DNA from: Flavobacteriales bacterium
GTDB taxonomy: Bacteria > Bacteroidota > Bacteroidia > Flavobacteriales_F > PHOS-HE28
Reading direction: 5' to 3'
Length of the DNA: 64,000 nt
NCBI GenBank assembly: GCA_016699575.1
Contig: CP064979.1
Coordinates: forward strand, 186,001 to 250,000
A program made the translations under genes and the position numbers. Shown here one piece after another: positions 52,574-61,187 of this stretch. The notes below the pieces were generated by a model. The model was not told where the DNA came from. It was given only the letters and a program-made list of their open reading frames with translations, and ran no database searches. Each line of letters starts with the position of its first letter. Within the stretch, counting starts at the first letter, position 1.

Positions 52574-53586
52574 GCACGCTGGACGGCTACAAAGCCGTTA
52601 TGAAAGAGATCCAATCAGGGAAGGTGGGCCCTATTTATGTGCTGCATGGTGAGGAAGGATTCTTCATCGATCGTGTGGAGCGCGAGATCGTGGACCGGGT
52701 ACTGGAGGACCACGAAAGGGACTTCAACCTCACCGTCCTGTACGGCCGTGACTGCGATGCACAAGCCGTGAAGGATGCGTGCCTTCGTTACCCTATGATG
52801 GCGGAGCGGCAAGTGGTCGTGCTCCGTGAAGCCCAGGCATGGCGGCCCGACCAATGGGACAAACTGGAGCCGTACGCTGAAAAGCCGACGCCTACAACTG
52901 TGCTCGTGATCGCCCACAAGCACAAGAAGATGGACGGTCGCAAGGGATTCCCGAAGACCGTCGCGAAAAAAGGGACCGTCTTCCACAGTGAACCGCTCAG
53001 GGACCATGAGCTGCCGAAGTGGATCCAGGCATACGTGCAACATCACAAGAGGAAGATCGGGCAGCACGAGGCCTTGCTCTTGGCGGACCATCTCGGAAGC
53101 GACCTTGGGAAAACCGCCATGGAGGTCGAAAAACTGGCGCTCATCACGCCCGAAGGCTCGAACATCACCACCGATACCATCCAGCGCTATGTGGGCATCA
53201 GCAAGGATTACAACATCTTCGAGTTGCAGAAGGCGATAGGAGCGCGGGACCATTTGAAGGCGCAGAGGATCGCCCACTACTTTGCCAACGACCCGAAGGA
53301 TCATCCTTTGGTGTTAACGCTCGGGCTTCTGAACGGCTGGTTCGGCAAAGTGGCCATGTTGCACGGCATGAGGGGGAAGCCGGACAGTGAGGTGGCCGCT
53401 ACCCTGAAGATCCCGCCCTTTTTTGTAAAGGAGTACGCTCAGGCCGCACAGAACTTCGATCCCCGGGCGGTCGTGAACGCTCAGAACGTGCTGCGATCCA
53501 CCGACCTCAAGAGCAAGGGTGTCGGCAACACCAGTGCAGGTGAAGGTGAACTACTGCGCGAGGCGATCGCCAGGATCCTTTCCTGA
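52570..53586 (+). CDS. holA: DNA polymerase III subunit delta (HolA)
   Basis: 338 residues. The clamp-loader delta subunit opens the beta sliding clamp during loading. Visible family sequence: GPIYVLHGEEGFFIDRVEREIVD (the P-loop-like but degenerate start), ALLLADHLGSDLGKTAMEVEKLAL, KDYNIFELQKAIGARD, RIAHYFANDPKDHPLV, and the C-terminal ARSTDLKSKGVGN-like end. Overlaps the AMP nucleosidase stop by ATGA; 177 bases separate it from the next gene. Confidence 0.93.
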   Translation: MSTLDGYKAVMKEIQSGKVGPIYVLHGEEGFFIDRVEREIVDRVLEDHERDFNLTVLYGRDCDAQAVKDACLRYPMMAERQVVVLREAQAWRPDQWDKLEPYAEKPTPTTVLVIAHKHKKMDGRKGFPKTVAKKGTVFHSEPLRDHELPKWIQAYVQHHKRKIGQHEALLLADHLGSDLGKTAMEVEKLALITPEGSNITTDTIQRYVGISKDYNIFELQKAIGARDHLKAQRIAHYFANDPKDHPLVLTLGLLNGWFGKVAMLHGMRGKPDSEVAATLKIPPFFVKEYAQAAQNFDPRAVVNAQNVLRSTDLKSKGVGNTSAGEGELLREAIARILS

Positions 53587-53763
53587 CTTGTCGGCACCAC
53601 TAATAGTCAGCGGGCACCACTGAACGGTGAGCGATCGTCAAAGGGACAATACGTCAACGGACAGGAAGCCCATGATGGTTCAAACTATGCACCTCCAGGA
53701 CCTCGGGCCGAAGGGGACGGCGGTTACCTTGCACTCACCTGCCCCGGAACCCATACAAAGACC

Positions 53764-56517
53764 ATGAGAAGGCTCAACGAACTGTTGCTTTCCACACTGT
53801 TGTTGCTGAATGCTGCCAATGGTGGGGCCCAAGTGGTGATCAATGAGGTGAGCGCGAGCAATTTGGGCACGCAGGCGGACAATTTCGGCGACTTCAGCGA
53901 TTGGGTGGAATTGTACAATACCACGGGAGCCGCCTTCGACGTCAGCGGTTGGTGGTTGAGCGACAACCCCGGGAACCCCCAGAAATGGGAGTTCCCTGCT
54001 GGAACGATCGTGACCGCCAATGGCAGGCTGATCATCTGGTGCACAGGCCGGAACCTCGGCGCCCCGGCGATGCACACAAGTTTCAAGTTGAACCAGACCG
54101 CTCAAGAGACAGTAGTACTGAGCGACCCTGGAGGAGCATTAGTGGATGACTTCCAGCTGGCCCAGCCCACGCAAGAAGACCACAGCTGGGGGCGCAGCAC
54201 TGATGGAGCCAACACTTGGAACATTTTCACCAGTCCCACTCCTGGCCTTGCCAACAGTGGAGGCTCGTCCTATTACGCAAGCAAACCCGTTATTGCACCA
54301 ACTGCTGGCTTCTATTCAGGCGCGCAGAACGTGACCATCGCACCGGTGCCCGGTTGCGATGTCCGTTACACTACCAATGGCGACCTTCCCACATCTGCCA
54401 GCACGCTCTACACGGGCCCGATCCCGGTGAACACCACCACCGTTATCCGCGCTGCTGCCTTCCCCACCGCCCCCGGTGTACCCATGAGCTATGTTGAAAC
54501 GAACACCTACTTCATCAATGCCACCCACTCCGTAGCCGTTCTGAGCATTGCTGGGAACGACCTCAACACCCTCCTTGAGAACGGCAATCAGATCGAGCCA
54601 CTGGGCTCGTTCGAGTACTTCGGTCCCGATGGCACGTTGCGCGACGAAGCCGTCGGGGAATTCAACGAGCACGGACAGGACAGTTGGGCATATGACCAGC
54701 GCGGGTTCGATTACATCGTTCGTGATGAAACTGGGTACAATGACGCGTTGCATTATCCGATCTTCAGGACCAAACAGCGGGACCAATTCCAACGTGTTAT
54801 CGTCAAGGCCCTCGCAGGTGACAACGTGGCCTATGGTCCGGGTCAACCTGCACACGTTCGCGACCCCTATGTCCAAGCCTTGAGCCAACTCGGCGACCTC
54901 TCGGTTGATGAACGGAGCTACGAGCCTGCCGTTTTGTACCTGAACGGCGATTTCTGGGGCGTGTACGACCTCCGCGAAAAGGTCGACGACCATGACTTCA
55001 CCGATCATTACTACGACCAGGACGAGAACAACATCCAGTTCCTCAAGACCTGGGGTGGCACCTGGAGCGAGTACGGTGGAGCGCAGGCACAAGCGGACTG
55101 GGACGCATTGCGCAATTACATCGCCACGAACAACATGGGAAACGCGGCCAACTTCGCCTATGTGGACAGCCTTTACAACTGGCATAGCCTGATCGACTAC
55201 TTCTGCTTGAACAGCTACACTGTCTGTGCAGACTGGCTCAATTGGAACACGGCTTGGTGGCGCGGCCTTGACCCCAACGGGGATAAGAAGAAATGGCGCT
55301 ATGTGCTGTGGGACATGGACGCCACGTTCGGGCACTACGGCAATTTCACCGGCATCCCGGACCAAAGCCCGGATGCCGACCCATGCACAGTTGAACAACT
55401 TCCCAATCCCGGAGGCCAGGGCCACACGGAGATCTTGAGCAAGCTTTTGACCGAGAACCAAGACGTGTACAACTACTACGTCAATCGTTACATCGATCTG
55501 GGCAACACGGTCTTCAACTGCGACAACATGCTTGCGCTGCTGGACAGTTTCGTTGCTGTGATCGACCCGGAAATGCAAGCGCAATGCAATCGATGGCCCA
55601 ATGCGTCCTATGCCACGTGGCAGGCAAACGTTCAAGTAATGCGGGACTTCATTGTAACCCGCTGCGTAACGATCGAAACCGGCTTGGTTGATTGCTACGA
55701 TGTCACCGGACCGTTCGACGTCATGTTCAATGTGGACCCGCCACTAAGTGGTTCCATCCAAGTGAACAGCCAGGTGCTTCCGAGCTATCCATTTACGGGC
55801 ACGTATTACGGTGGTATTACGACAACCATGGCCCCGATCCCGGCGACGGGGTGGGTGTTCAGTCATTGGACCATCCTCAACGACACCATCACTCCCAGCA
55901 CGCTGGACTCCCTGGTCACGCTCGATTTCGATGTGCCCGATACGGTCATCGCGCATTTCATTCCTCCGATCCGGTATGATGTGCTCGTGGATGTTGATCC
56001 CCGCACGGGAGGTTACGTGCAATTGGGCAGCACGACCATCACCCAGTTCCCGCACATCGAGAACGTACCGCATGGTGTGCCACTGCAGCTGAAGATCTTC
56101 CCGGCTGAGTTCCACGATTGGGAGTACTGGGAGATCCTGCACAACGATATCACCCCGGATGATTCACTGGAGCAGGATGTGAGCATCACCTTCTTCAGCA
56201 CCGATACCATCGTTGCCCACCTGGATCCGCAGGAGCACGGGTATTACCTGCCCAATGCCTTCACACCGAACGGCGACGGCATCAACGATGTGTGGTTCCC
56301 TGGCCAGCAGGTGGTGGAGGCGGAGAGCTACAGCTTGACGGTGTTCAACCGCTGGGGAGAGGTGATCTACAACAGCACCGACCCCACCGATGGTTGGGAT
56401 GGATCAGCCAGTGGCTCCGAGGCCCCGAACGGTGTTTACGTTTTCAAGGCCCATGTGGTGGATGCCATCAGCAAGGAAAACCACGACTTCAATGGACATG
56501 TGACGTTGTTCCGCTGA
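53764..56517 (+). CDS. T9SS-exported mosaic: lamin-tail, CHB_HEX_C-like, CotH kinase and CHU_C domains
   Basis: 917 residues. After the signal MRRLNELLLSTLLLLNAANGGA comes a lamin-tail domain (residues ~20-160, VVINEVSASNLGTQADNFGDFSDWVELYNTTG), a CHB_HEX_C-like beta domain (~180-260, PVPGCDVRYTTNGDLPTSAS), then the CotH-type domain (~265-640: FDYIVRDETGYNDALHYPIF, NGDFWGVYDLREKVDDHDF, CADWLNWNTAWWRG, YVLWDMDATFG), two InlB-like/beta-repeat domains (~655-830) and a type B sorting tail with NAFTPNGDGINDVWF and FNRWGEVIY. In other phyla CotH proteins phosphorylate surface proteins; here the target and activity are unknown. The -7 box is not clear. Confidence 0.88.
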   Translation: MRRLNELLLSTLLLLNAANGGAQVVINEVSASNLGTQADNFGDFSDWVELYNTTGAAFDVSGWWLSDNPGNPQKWEFPAGTIVTANGRLIIWCTGRNLGAPAMHTSFKLNQTAQETVVLSDPGGALVDDFQLAQPTQEDHSWGRSTDGANTWNIFTSPTPGLANSGGSSYYASKPVIAPTAGFYSGAQNVTIAPVPGCDVRYTTNGDLPTSASTLYTGPIPVNTTTVIRAAAFPTAPGVPMSYVETNTYFINATHSVAVLSIAGNDLNTLLENGNQIEPLGSFEYFGPDGTLRDEAVGEFNEHGQDSWAYDQRGFDYIVRDETGYNDALHYPIFRTKQRDQFQRVIVKALAGDNVAYGPGQPAHVRDPYVQALSQLGDLSVDERSYEPAVLYLNGDFWGVYDLREKVDDHDFTDHYYDQDENNIQFLKTWGGTWSEYGGAQAQADWDALRNYIATNNMGNAANFAYVDSLYNWHSLIDYFCLNSYTVCADWLNWNTAWWRGLDPNGDKKKWRYVLWDMDATFGHYGNFTGIPDQSPDADPCTVEQLPNPGGQGHTEILSKLLTENQDVYNYYVNRYIDLGNTVFNCDNMLALLDSFVAVIDPEMQAQCNRWPNASYATWQANVQVMRDFIVTRCVTIETGLVDCYDVTGPFDVMFNVDPPLSGSIQVNSQVLPSYPFTGTYYGGITTTMAPIPATGWVFSHWTILNDTITPSTLDSLVTLDFDVPDTVIAHFIPPIRYDVLVDVDPRTGGYVQLGSTTITQFPHIENVPHGVPLQLKIFPAEFHDWEYWEILHNDITPDDSLEQDVSITFFSTDTIVAHLDPQEHGYYLPNAFTPNGDGINDVWFPGQQVVEAESYSLTVFNRWGEVIYNSTDPTDGWDGSASGSEAPNGVYVFKAHVVDAISKENHDFNGHVTLFR

Positions 56518-56537
56518 GCGGACAGCCGTGATCTTGG

Positions 56538-56562
56538 GAAGGCGCACCTGCAGTGCGCCTTC
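56538..56562. terminator. hairpin between the mosaic T9SS gene and the Rieske gene
   Basis: GAAGGCGCAC (56538-56547) and GTGCGCCTTC (56553-56562) form a perfect 10-base stem with loop CTGCA. An outer pair GCCGTGATCT (56525-56534) and AGATCACGGC (56574-56583) could extend the structure, but the right arm lies inside the Rieske coding sequence. Probably terminates both convergent transcripts. Confidence 0.65.
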
Positions 56563-56566
56563 TCCA

Positions 56567-56923
56567 TTACCAGAGATCACGGCCGAAAAGCCGCAAGGTG
56601 AGTTTGCTCACCCCTACGAAAACACCACCGTGCCGTACCTCGATCGGATACACAGCAGCATTGCCTCCGTCAGGTTGTCGTCCCCTCCCGGTTACCAGGT
56701 CGTAGCGGTAACGATGTCTGGGGCACACAAGGCATCCATCATTCACTTCGCCCGCAATCATGCTGGCCCCGTGGTGCGGACACTGTTCCTCCAGCGCATA
56801 CAAGTGATCGTTCCATCGAACCAACAGGAGCTTGCGCCCGCTGATCACTCCCGGGCAGACTGCCCCAATACCGGACGGGATCCTGCCCGGCCAACGGTAC
56901 CAGACCATCCGTTCCACCAGCAT
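56567..56923 (-). CDS. Rieske-type [2Fe-2S] protein
   Basis: 118 residues from the ATG at 56923 (MLVERMVWYRWPGRIPSGIG). The cluster-binding motif is complete: CPHHGASMIAGEVND then GCLVCPRHRYRYDLVTG, i.e. C-x-H ... C-x-x-H with the normal spacing. This is a small ferredoxin-like Rieske domain without a signal, as in the ferredoxin subunits of oxygenases or nitrite reductases, but no partner enzyme is nearby. It begins two bases after the comEC stop and is probably co-transcribed with it, which is an odd pairing. Confidence 0.85.
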   Translation of the reverse strand: MLVERMVWYRWPGRIPSGIGAVCPGVISGRKLLLVRWNDHLYALEEQCPHHGASMIAGEVNDGCLVCPRHRYRYDLVTGRGRQPDGGNAAVYPIEVRHGGVFVGVSKLTLRLFGRDLW

Positions 56924-56925
56924 GC

Positions 56926-59001
56926 TCAACGTTGAAGGATGAATGCACCTTGCCTCCGTATGTCGTGGTACGGCACATTGTGGTCTTGGCACCAGTACCG
57001 GACATGGCGCCGCACATCCATGGACATGTCAGCGCAAAGCACCACGGCGTTCGGAACACCGCCTTGGGTCATTTTGTCCATGTTCACCTTGCCCTCGCCG
57101 TGCAGGATCAGTACATCGGGCATCTCCAACGCATCGATCGAACAGCTTCCGGCTTTGAGCAAGGCTGCCGTTAGCTTCGGCATGGTCCACCGGACGATGC
57201 TATCCTGGACCTGATATCGATCGAGCACTTCCTGCAGCCCCCAGGCCCTTGCATGCTGGACGGTTTTGCGCTCTGCCATCGGATCAACTATGGAGGCGCT
57301 GTCCGCCTGCAGGTGCATCGAGCGACCGTGGACGAACGAACACAGGACCCCGTCCCGGAAATCGTACACGACAACCGCGCATCGGTCCTCTCCATTGTCC
57401 AAACGATCGTCCCACCTCAGCAAAATGACAACCAACGCAAGCGGAACCATCCAAAGCGCGACGCGCCAGCGCCATTTGATCGCAGCGGGCAACGCGAGGA
57501 TCAGTACGTACAACATTGAACATTGCCATACGTCGATCCGCAAGGCCGGATAGGAAAACGGCAACGTCCCGAACCATTGGGCGGCATTCCCCATGAACGC
57601 GACAGCCCAACCCAACAGGAGCTCAACGAACTCACCGATGTACTGAAGTGCATGCACGAAAAGGGCGGCAATGCCCAGATAGATAGCGATGGTGCTGGCC
57701 AGCACAACAACAAGATTCGCAGGAAGGAACCACGTCGGGAAGGCCCCGAAAGCATGTATCGACACCGGGGTAGTAGCAATTTGAGCCGCCAGGGTCACGC
57801 ACACGGCCGACCAGACGTAATGAGCAACGAACGTGCGCGGGGACCAGAGCTCCAATAGCGGTTTGTAGAACACGATTATCCCTAGAACCGCGAGGAACGA
57901 GAGCTGGAACCCCAGCTGCCAGAGCATCGATGGATCCCAGAGCAGCAGGACCAGTGCCGCAAAACCGATGCTGTTCAGTGGTTCACTTGGCCTACCGCTC
58001 GAATCGGCAACGGTGAACACCGAAAACATGATCGCTGCGCGCACAATGCTCGGTGAGCCACCGGCCAAGCCGGCAAAAAGCCACAAGCATGTGAGCACGA
58101 GCAAGCCGCGGCCCCAACGTGCCAACCTGCGGTTCCCGAGCCACACGAAGGACTTCGACAGGATCCAGTAGATGAGCCCTACATGCATGCCACTGACAGC
58201 AAGAACATGCGTGGTACCGCTTCGCGCGAACGCATCCCTCTGCTCCGTGCCAATGTCGTTCCGAACGCCCAGGACCAAAGCCTTCACCAGCCCCTTCTGG
58301 CGATCACCGATATGCATCCCATCGAACCAACCGGCGACTGATGTGCGCCAGTCATCAAAAAACCGGAGGAAGCGCTCTTCATGGCCTATGAGCGCCCAAT
58401 TGTCCTGTTCAATGAACGCCTCATGCCCTAATCCCTGGGAGGCAGCCCACCGCGCCCGATCGAACCCGCCCGGGTCCGCGACCCGATCGATGGGCCCAAT
58501 GGGAGCCTTGAACACGATCCTATCACCGGGAACGAGCCCGATCGATGCACTATCGTTACGGATCATCAGTAGCAAGCCTCCCTCAACAGGCTGTACCACC
58601 TCGTTCTGCCACCAACCCACGGCTGTTGCTTTGCATCTGACAACGTTCGCCGAAAGTCCCGTCACTTCAGTGATGTCCACCACCACCGGTTTGCGCTCAC
58701 TGCCCTCAACACTGAGCAAGCCTGGTCGGTCAAGGGAACATTGTACGCAGTAGTAAAGCGACCCGAGGCCTGCCATGGCAACCATCATGGCCACGCCACG
58801 GGTCCAGCGCATCGGGTAGGTGGTGCGCCTGAACGCCGTCCACGCGAAAGCAAGCAACGAGCAAAACGCAAATGCCGCGTGAACCGCTAATCCCAATGGC
58901 CAGGCTTGGGCCATCCCAATACCGAGCACGAATGGCACCGCCATCTTCAGCATGGGTGCCCGTGCCAGGTCGCTCCATGGGCCAGTGCTCATCTCCGCCA
59001 A
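56926..59001 (-). CDS. comEC: ComEC/Rec2 family DNA internalisation protein
   Basis: 691 residues (MAEMSTG; a second ATG three codons in is equally possible). DUF4131-type N-terminal part with two early helices, then a ~600-residue polytopic competence domain containing TTHVLAVSGMHVGLIYWIL, GGSPSIVRAAIM and WQLGFQLSFLAVLGI, hallmarks of ComEC. The C-terminal part (from ~560) is a short soluble remnant rather than a full metallo-beta-lactamase domain; Bacteroidota versions are often like that. ComEC forms the inner-membrane channel for uptake of single-stranded DNA during transformation. Divergent from lolA, 58 bases between starts. Confidence 0.92.
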   Translation of the reverse strand: MAEMSTGPWSDLARAPMLKMAVPFVLGIGMAQAWPLGLAVHAAFAFCSLLAFAWTAFRRTTYPMRWTRGVAMMVAMAGLGSLYYCVQCSLDRPGLLSVEGSERKPVVVDITEVTGLSANVVRCKATAVGWWQNEVVQPVEGGLLLMIRNDSASIGLVPGDRIVFKAPIGPIDRVADPGGFDRARWAASQGLGHEAFIEQDNWALIGHEERFLRFFDDWRTSVAGWFDGMHIGDRQKGLVKALVLGVRNDIGTEQRDAFARSGTTHVLAVSGMHVGLIYWILSKSFVWLGNRRLARWGRGLLVLTCLWLFAGLAGGSPSIVRAAIMFSVFTVADSSGRPSEPLNSIGFAALVLLLWDPSMLWQLGFQLSFLAVLGIIVFYKPLLELWSPRTFVAHYVWSAVCVTLAAQIATTPVSIHAFGAFPTWFLPANLVVVLASTIAIYLGIAALFVHALQYIGEFVELLLGWAVAFMGNAAQWFGTLPFSYPALRIDVWQCSMLYVLILALPAAIKWRWRVALWMVPLALVVILLRWDDRLDNGEDRCAVVVYDFRDGVLCSFVHGRSMHLQADSASIVDPMAERKTVQHARAWGLQEVLDRYQVQDSIVRWTMPKLTAALLKAGSCSIDALEMPDVLILHGEGKVNMDKMTQGGVPNAVVLCADMSMDVRRHVRYWCQDHNVPYHDIRRQGAFILQR

Positions 59002-59044
59002 GGTAGAAACCTCCGTGGCACAGCCCTTGCCAAATGCCCTCGGC

Positions 59045-59052
59045 TACCTTCG
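59045..59052 (+). promoter_or_regulatory. candidate -7 element TACCTTCG before lolA
   Basis: One mismatch to TAnnTTTG; it lies 7 bases before the ATG at 59060, again very close to the start codon. Pattern match only. Confidence 0.4.
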
Positions 59053-59059
59053 CAGCACC

Positions 59060-59713
59060 ATGATGAAAAGCACTCTCCTCTTTGTGGCTTCCACGCTCCT
59101 GTTGAACATGTCGTCGCACGCCCAGGACGACGCGCGCGGCCGTGCCATAGTGGACAAGCTGGTGGCCAAGAGCAAGACGTGGACAAGCTTCGAAGCGGAG
59201 TTCACCACCAGGCTGCAAAGCACGAAGGACAAGTTGGACGTGAAGCAGAACGGCGTTATCAAAAGCAAGGGCAAGAAGTTCCATCTGGTGCTGGGCACCA
59301 ACACCATCATCAATGATGGGACAGCGCTCTACACCTACAATAAGGACAACAACGAGGTGACCATCAGCGACCCGGGCGAGATGGACCAGGAACTCGACCC
59401 CAGCAAACTCTTCACCCTCTATGAAAAGGGCTTCAAAAGCCAGTTCGTTGAGGAGAAAGCCGACGCAACCGGTGCAGTGCTGCAAACCATCAAGCTCTTC
59501 CCGATCGACGCTGCGAAGAAGCCCTACCACACCATCGTGCTCACGGTGGACAAGACCAAGGAAGAGGCACGGCAAGTACAGATCATGTACAAGGATGGCA
59601 ACGTGGTGACCTATTCGTTGAAACGGTTCGTTGCGAACCCCGCATTGGCCGACGCTCTTTTCGCCTTCGACAAGACCAAGTTCCCTGGCGTGTCCATCGA
59701 GGACATGCGGTGA
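59060..59713 (+). CDS. lolA: outer-membrane lipoprotein carrier protein LolA
   Basis: 217 residues from the ATG at 59060 (MMKSTLLFVASTLLLNMSSHA, a signal peptide). The mature protein has the LolA-type half-barrel pattern: IVDKLVAKSKTWTSFEAEFTT, KGKKFHLVLGTNTIINDGTALYTYNKDNNEVTI, DQELDPSKLFTLYEKGF. It should collect lipoproteins released by LolCDE in the inner membrane and hand them to the outer membrane. A terminator-like hairpin follows at 59733-59755. Confidence 0.9.
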   Translation: MMKSTLLFVASTLLLNMSSHAQDDARGRAIVDKLVAKSKTWTSFEAEFTTRLQSTKDKLDVKQNGVIKSKGKKFHLVLGTNTIINDGTALYTYNKDNNEVTISDPGEMDQELDPSKLFTLYEKGFKSQFVEEKADATGAVLQTIKLFPIDAAKKPYHTIVLTVDKTKEEARQVQIMYKDGNVVTYSLKRFVANPALADALFAFDKTKFPGVSIEDMR

Positions 59714-59729
59714 CCAAGCGAACACTAGC

Positions 59730-59755
59730 AAAGGGCCCCTCCAGGGGGCTTTTTG
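59730..59755 (+). terminator. terminator after lolA
   Basis: AAAGGGCCCCT and AGGGGGCTTTTT flank a CC loop; the stem has a one-base bulge (five G against four C) and is followed by a T run, 17 bases after the stop. Confidence 0.6.
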
Positions 59756-59798
59756 CGTTCCGGACGTTACCCACGCTGGTCGACGTCATTGAACTCGT

Positions 59799-60452
59799 AT
59801 GTTCTTGCTCGCCACACTGCTCTGCACACCCAGCCTCCCATACGCGGATCTGAAGGCTGCCATTGAGCGCGATCGCATCCACCTGGCTGCCGCGTACGCA
59901 TCGGCCGGGCCCAGTTGTCGCGAGGAAGTGTTGGATCAGGCACGGTCCTACTTGTTCAACGCCGTTGCCGACGACCTCTTTGCCGCTTGGTACGGCACGC
60001 CATGGGACTTCAACGGGACCACGAGCGTTCCACGGCAAGGACACATCGCGTGCGGGTACTTCGTCACCACCATCCTCCAACATGCCGGGTTCAAGCTGCC
60101 TCGGTACAAGTGGGCCCAACTAGCCGCGGAACCGATGATCCGACGAATGGCACTGGAGCCCAGCAAGACGTACGACGCAAGCGTGAACGAGATCGAGGCG
60201 TGGCTGCGCGACCAAGGCGATGGGCTCTACGTGGTGGGATTGGACAACCACGTGGGGTTCATCTTTCGCCGCGATGGCAGTTCGCTCTTCGTCCACAGCG
60301 GCTACTACCGGCCTGAGGTAGGCGTTGTGGCCGAGCCCCTCGATGGTCCGACCCCCTTCGCTGTTTCGCGTTGCCGGGTGATCGGAAAACTGTTCGACGA
60401 CGCCATGGTGGTGAAGTGGCTCACCGGCGAGCCGCTGGGCCAGGGCCGCTGA
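59799..60452 (+). CDS. exported protein with NlpC/P60-like features
   Basis: 217 residues. The N-terminus MFLLATLLCTPSLPYADL looks like a short signal peptide. The pattern HIACGYFVTTILQHAGFKLPRY (a Cys followed by an aromatic residue in a helix), then DNHVGFIFRRDGSSLFVHSGYY (a His in a strand followed by another His) matches the placement of catalytic Cys and His in NlpC/P60-like cysteine peptidases, which cut cell-wall peptides. Other matches are weak, so the family is not certain. Its stop abuts the convergent RDD-protein stop with no bases between. Confidence 0.55.
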   Translation: MFLLATLLCTPSLPYADLKAAIERDRIHLAAAYASAGPSCREEVLDQARSYLFNAVADDLFAAWYGTPWDFNGTTSVPRQGHIACGYFVTTILQHAGFKLPRYKWAQLAAEPMIRRMALEPSKTYDASVNEIEAWLRDQGDGLYVVGLDNHVGFIFRRDGSSLFVHSGYYRPEVGVVAEPLDGPTPFAVSRCRVIGKLFDDAMVVKWLTGEPLGQGR

Positions 60453-61163
60453 TCATTTGCCCGTCAGATGCACATAGTCCTTCAGCACCCTGAGCAGGAA
60501 ATCCTGTGGCCGCTGATCGGTGCGCACGTTGAGCAGCGCTTGTACTTTCTCTGACGCTTGCAGCAGGATGAGGGCCCTATTGTCGCCCCGGTTCTTGTAC
60601 AACACTTCCTTGATCAGTTGCGCCTGACCGTCGGTGAGGCGCACGGCTTCTGGATAGAGCGGCACATGACCTTGCTCGACTTGCACCAGTAGGGTGTCAT
60701 CCAAGGAAGTCCGCTTCCGCATGCTCACCACGCAGGTACCGGCTGCCAGATCCCCCAAACGCTGTCCGCGCCCGTTGATGAGGATGACCAGCGCTCCGAG
60801 ATAGCTGATGCTGTCGATTGGCCGGAGCACCCAGCGCATGACATACTGCCCAAGGCTGGGGCGACCACCGTCCATACGGGCCACTTTGATCTTCCGCGCC
60901 CGCTTCCCGATGCTCTGGCCGTTCATCGTCACTTCGCTGATCAGATCGTACAAGAGGTAAGGCAATCCGATGATGATCGCCAGCAGCCACCCCGGATAAT
61001 TCCAGTAGTTGAGTGTACCGAGGCCCAACAGAAGAAACACACCGATGACGTATCCCGCCAGGATCAGCCCATCGAAGAACCACGCTAGCCCCCGATCCCC
61101 GAGGCTGGCCACTTCATAGTCAACCCCCACGTTCTGGGCAGTGTCGATGCGAATGGCGTCCAT
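60453..61163 (-). CDS. RDD family membrane protein
   Basis: 236 residues. Family pattern: RGLAWFFDGLILAGYVIGVF (first helix with the RD motif of the RDD family), LLYDLISEVTMNGQSIGKRARKIKVARMDG (the conserved SIGKR element) and ILINGRGQRLGDLAAGTCVV. The C-terminal ~80 residues are soluble (ALLLQASEKVQALLNV). The role of RDD proteins is poorly known; some are proposed to be transporters. 24 bases separate its start from the next gene upstream. Confidence 0.88.
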   Translation of the reverse strand: MDAIRIDTAQNVGVDYEVASLGDRGLAWFFDGLILAGYVIGVFLLLGLGTLNYWNYPGWLLAIIIGLPYLLYDLISEVTMNGQSIGKRARKIKVARMDGGRPSLGQYVMRWVLRPIDSISYLGALVILINGRGQRLGDLAAGTCVVSMRKRTSLDDTLLVQVEQGHVPLYPEAVRLTDGQAQLIKEVLYKNRGDNRALILLQASEKVQALLNVRTDQRPQDFLLRVLKDYVHLTGK

Positions 61164-61187
61164 GCGGTGAAGAAAAGGAAGGTTGGT

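Noticed and set aside
54316..55635. 439-codon frame antisense to the LTD-CotH protein
   Set aside because: No recognisable motif; explained by GC-rich codon bias of the real gene.
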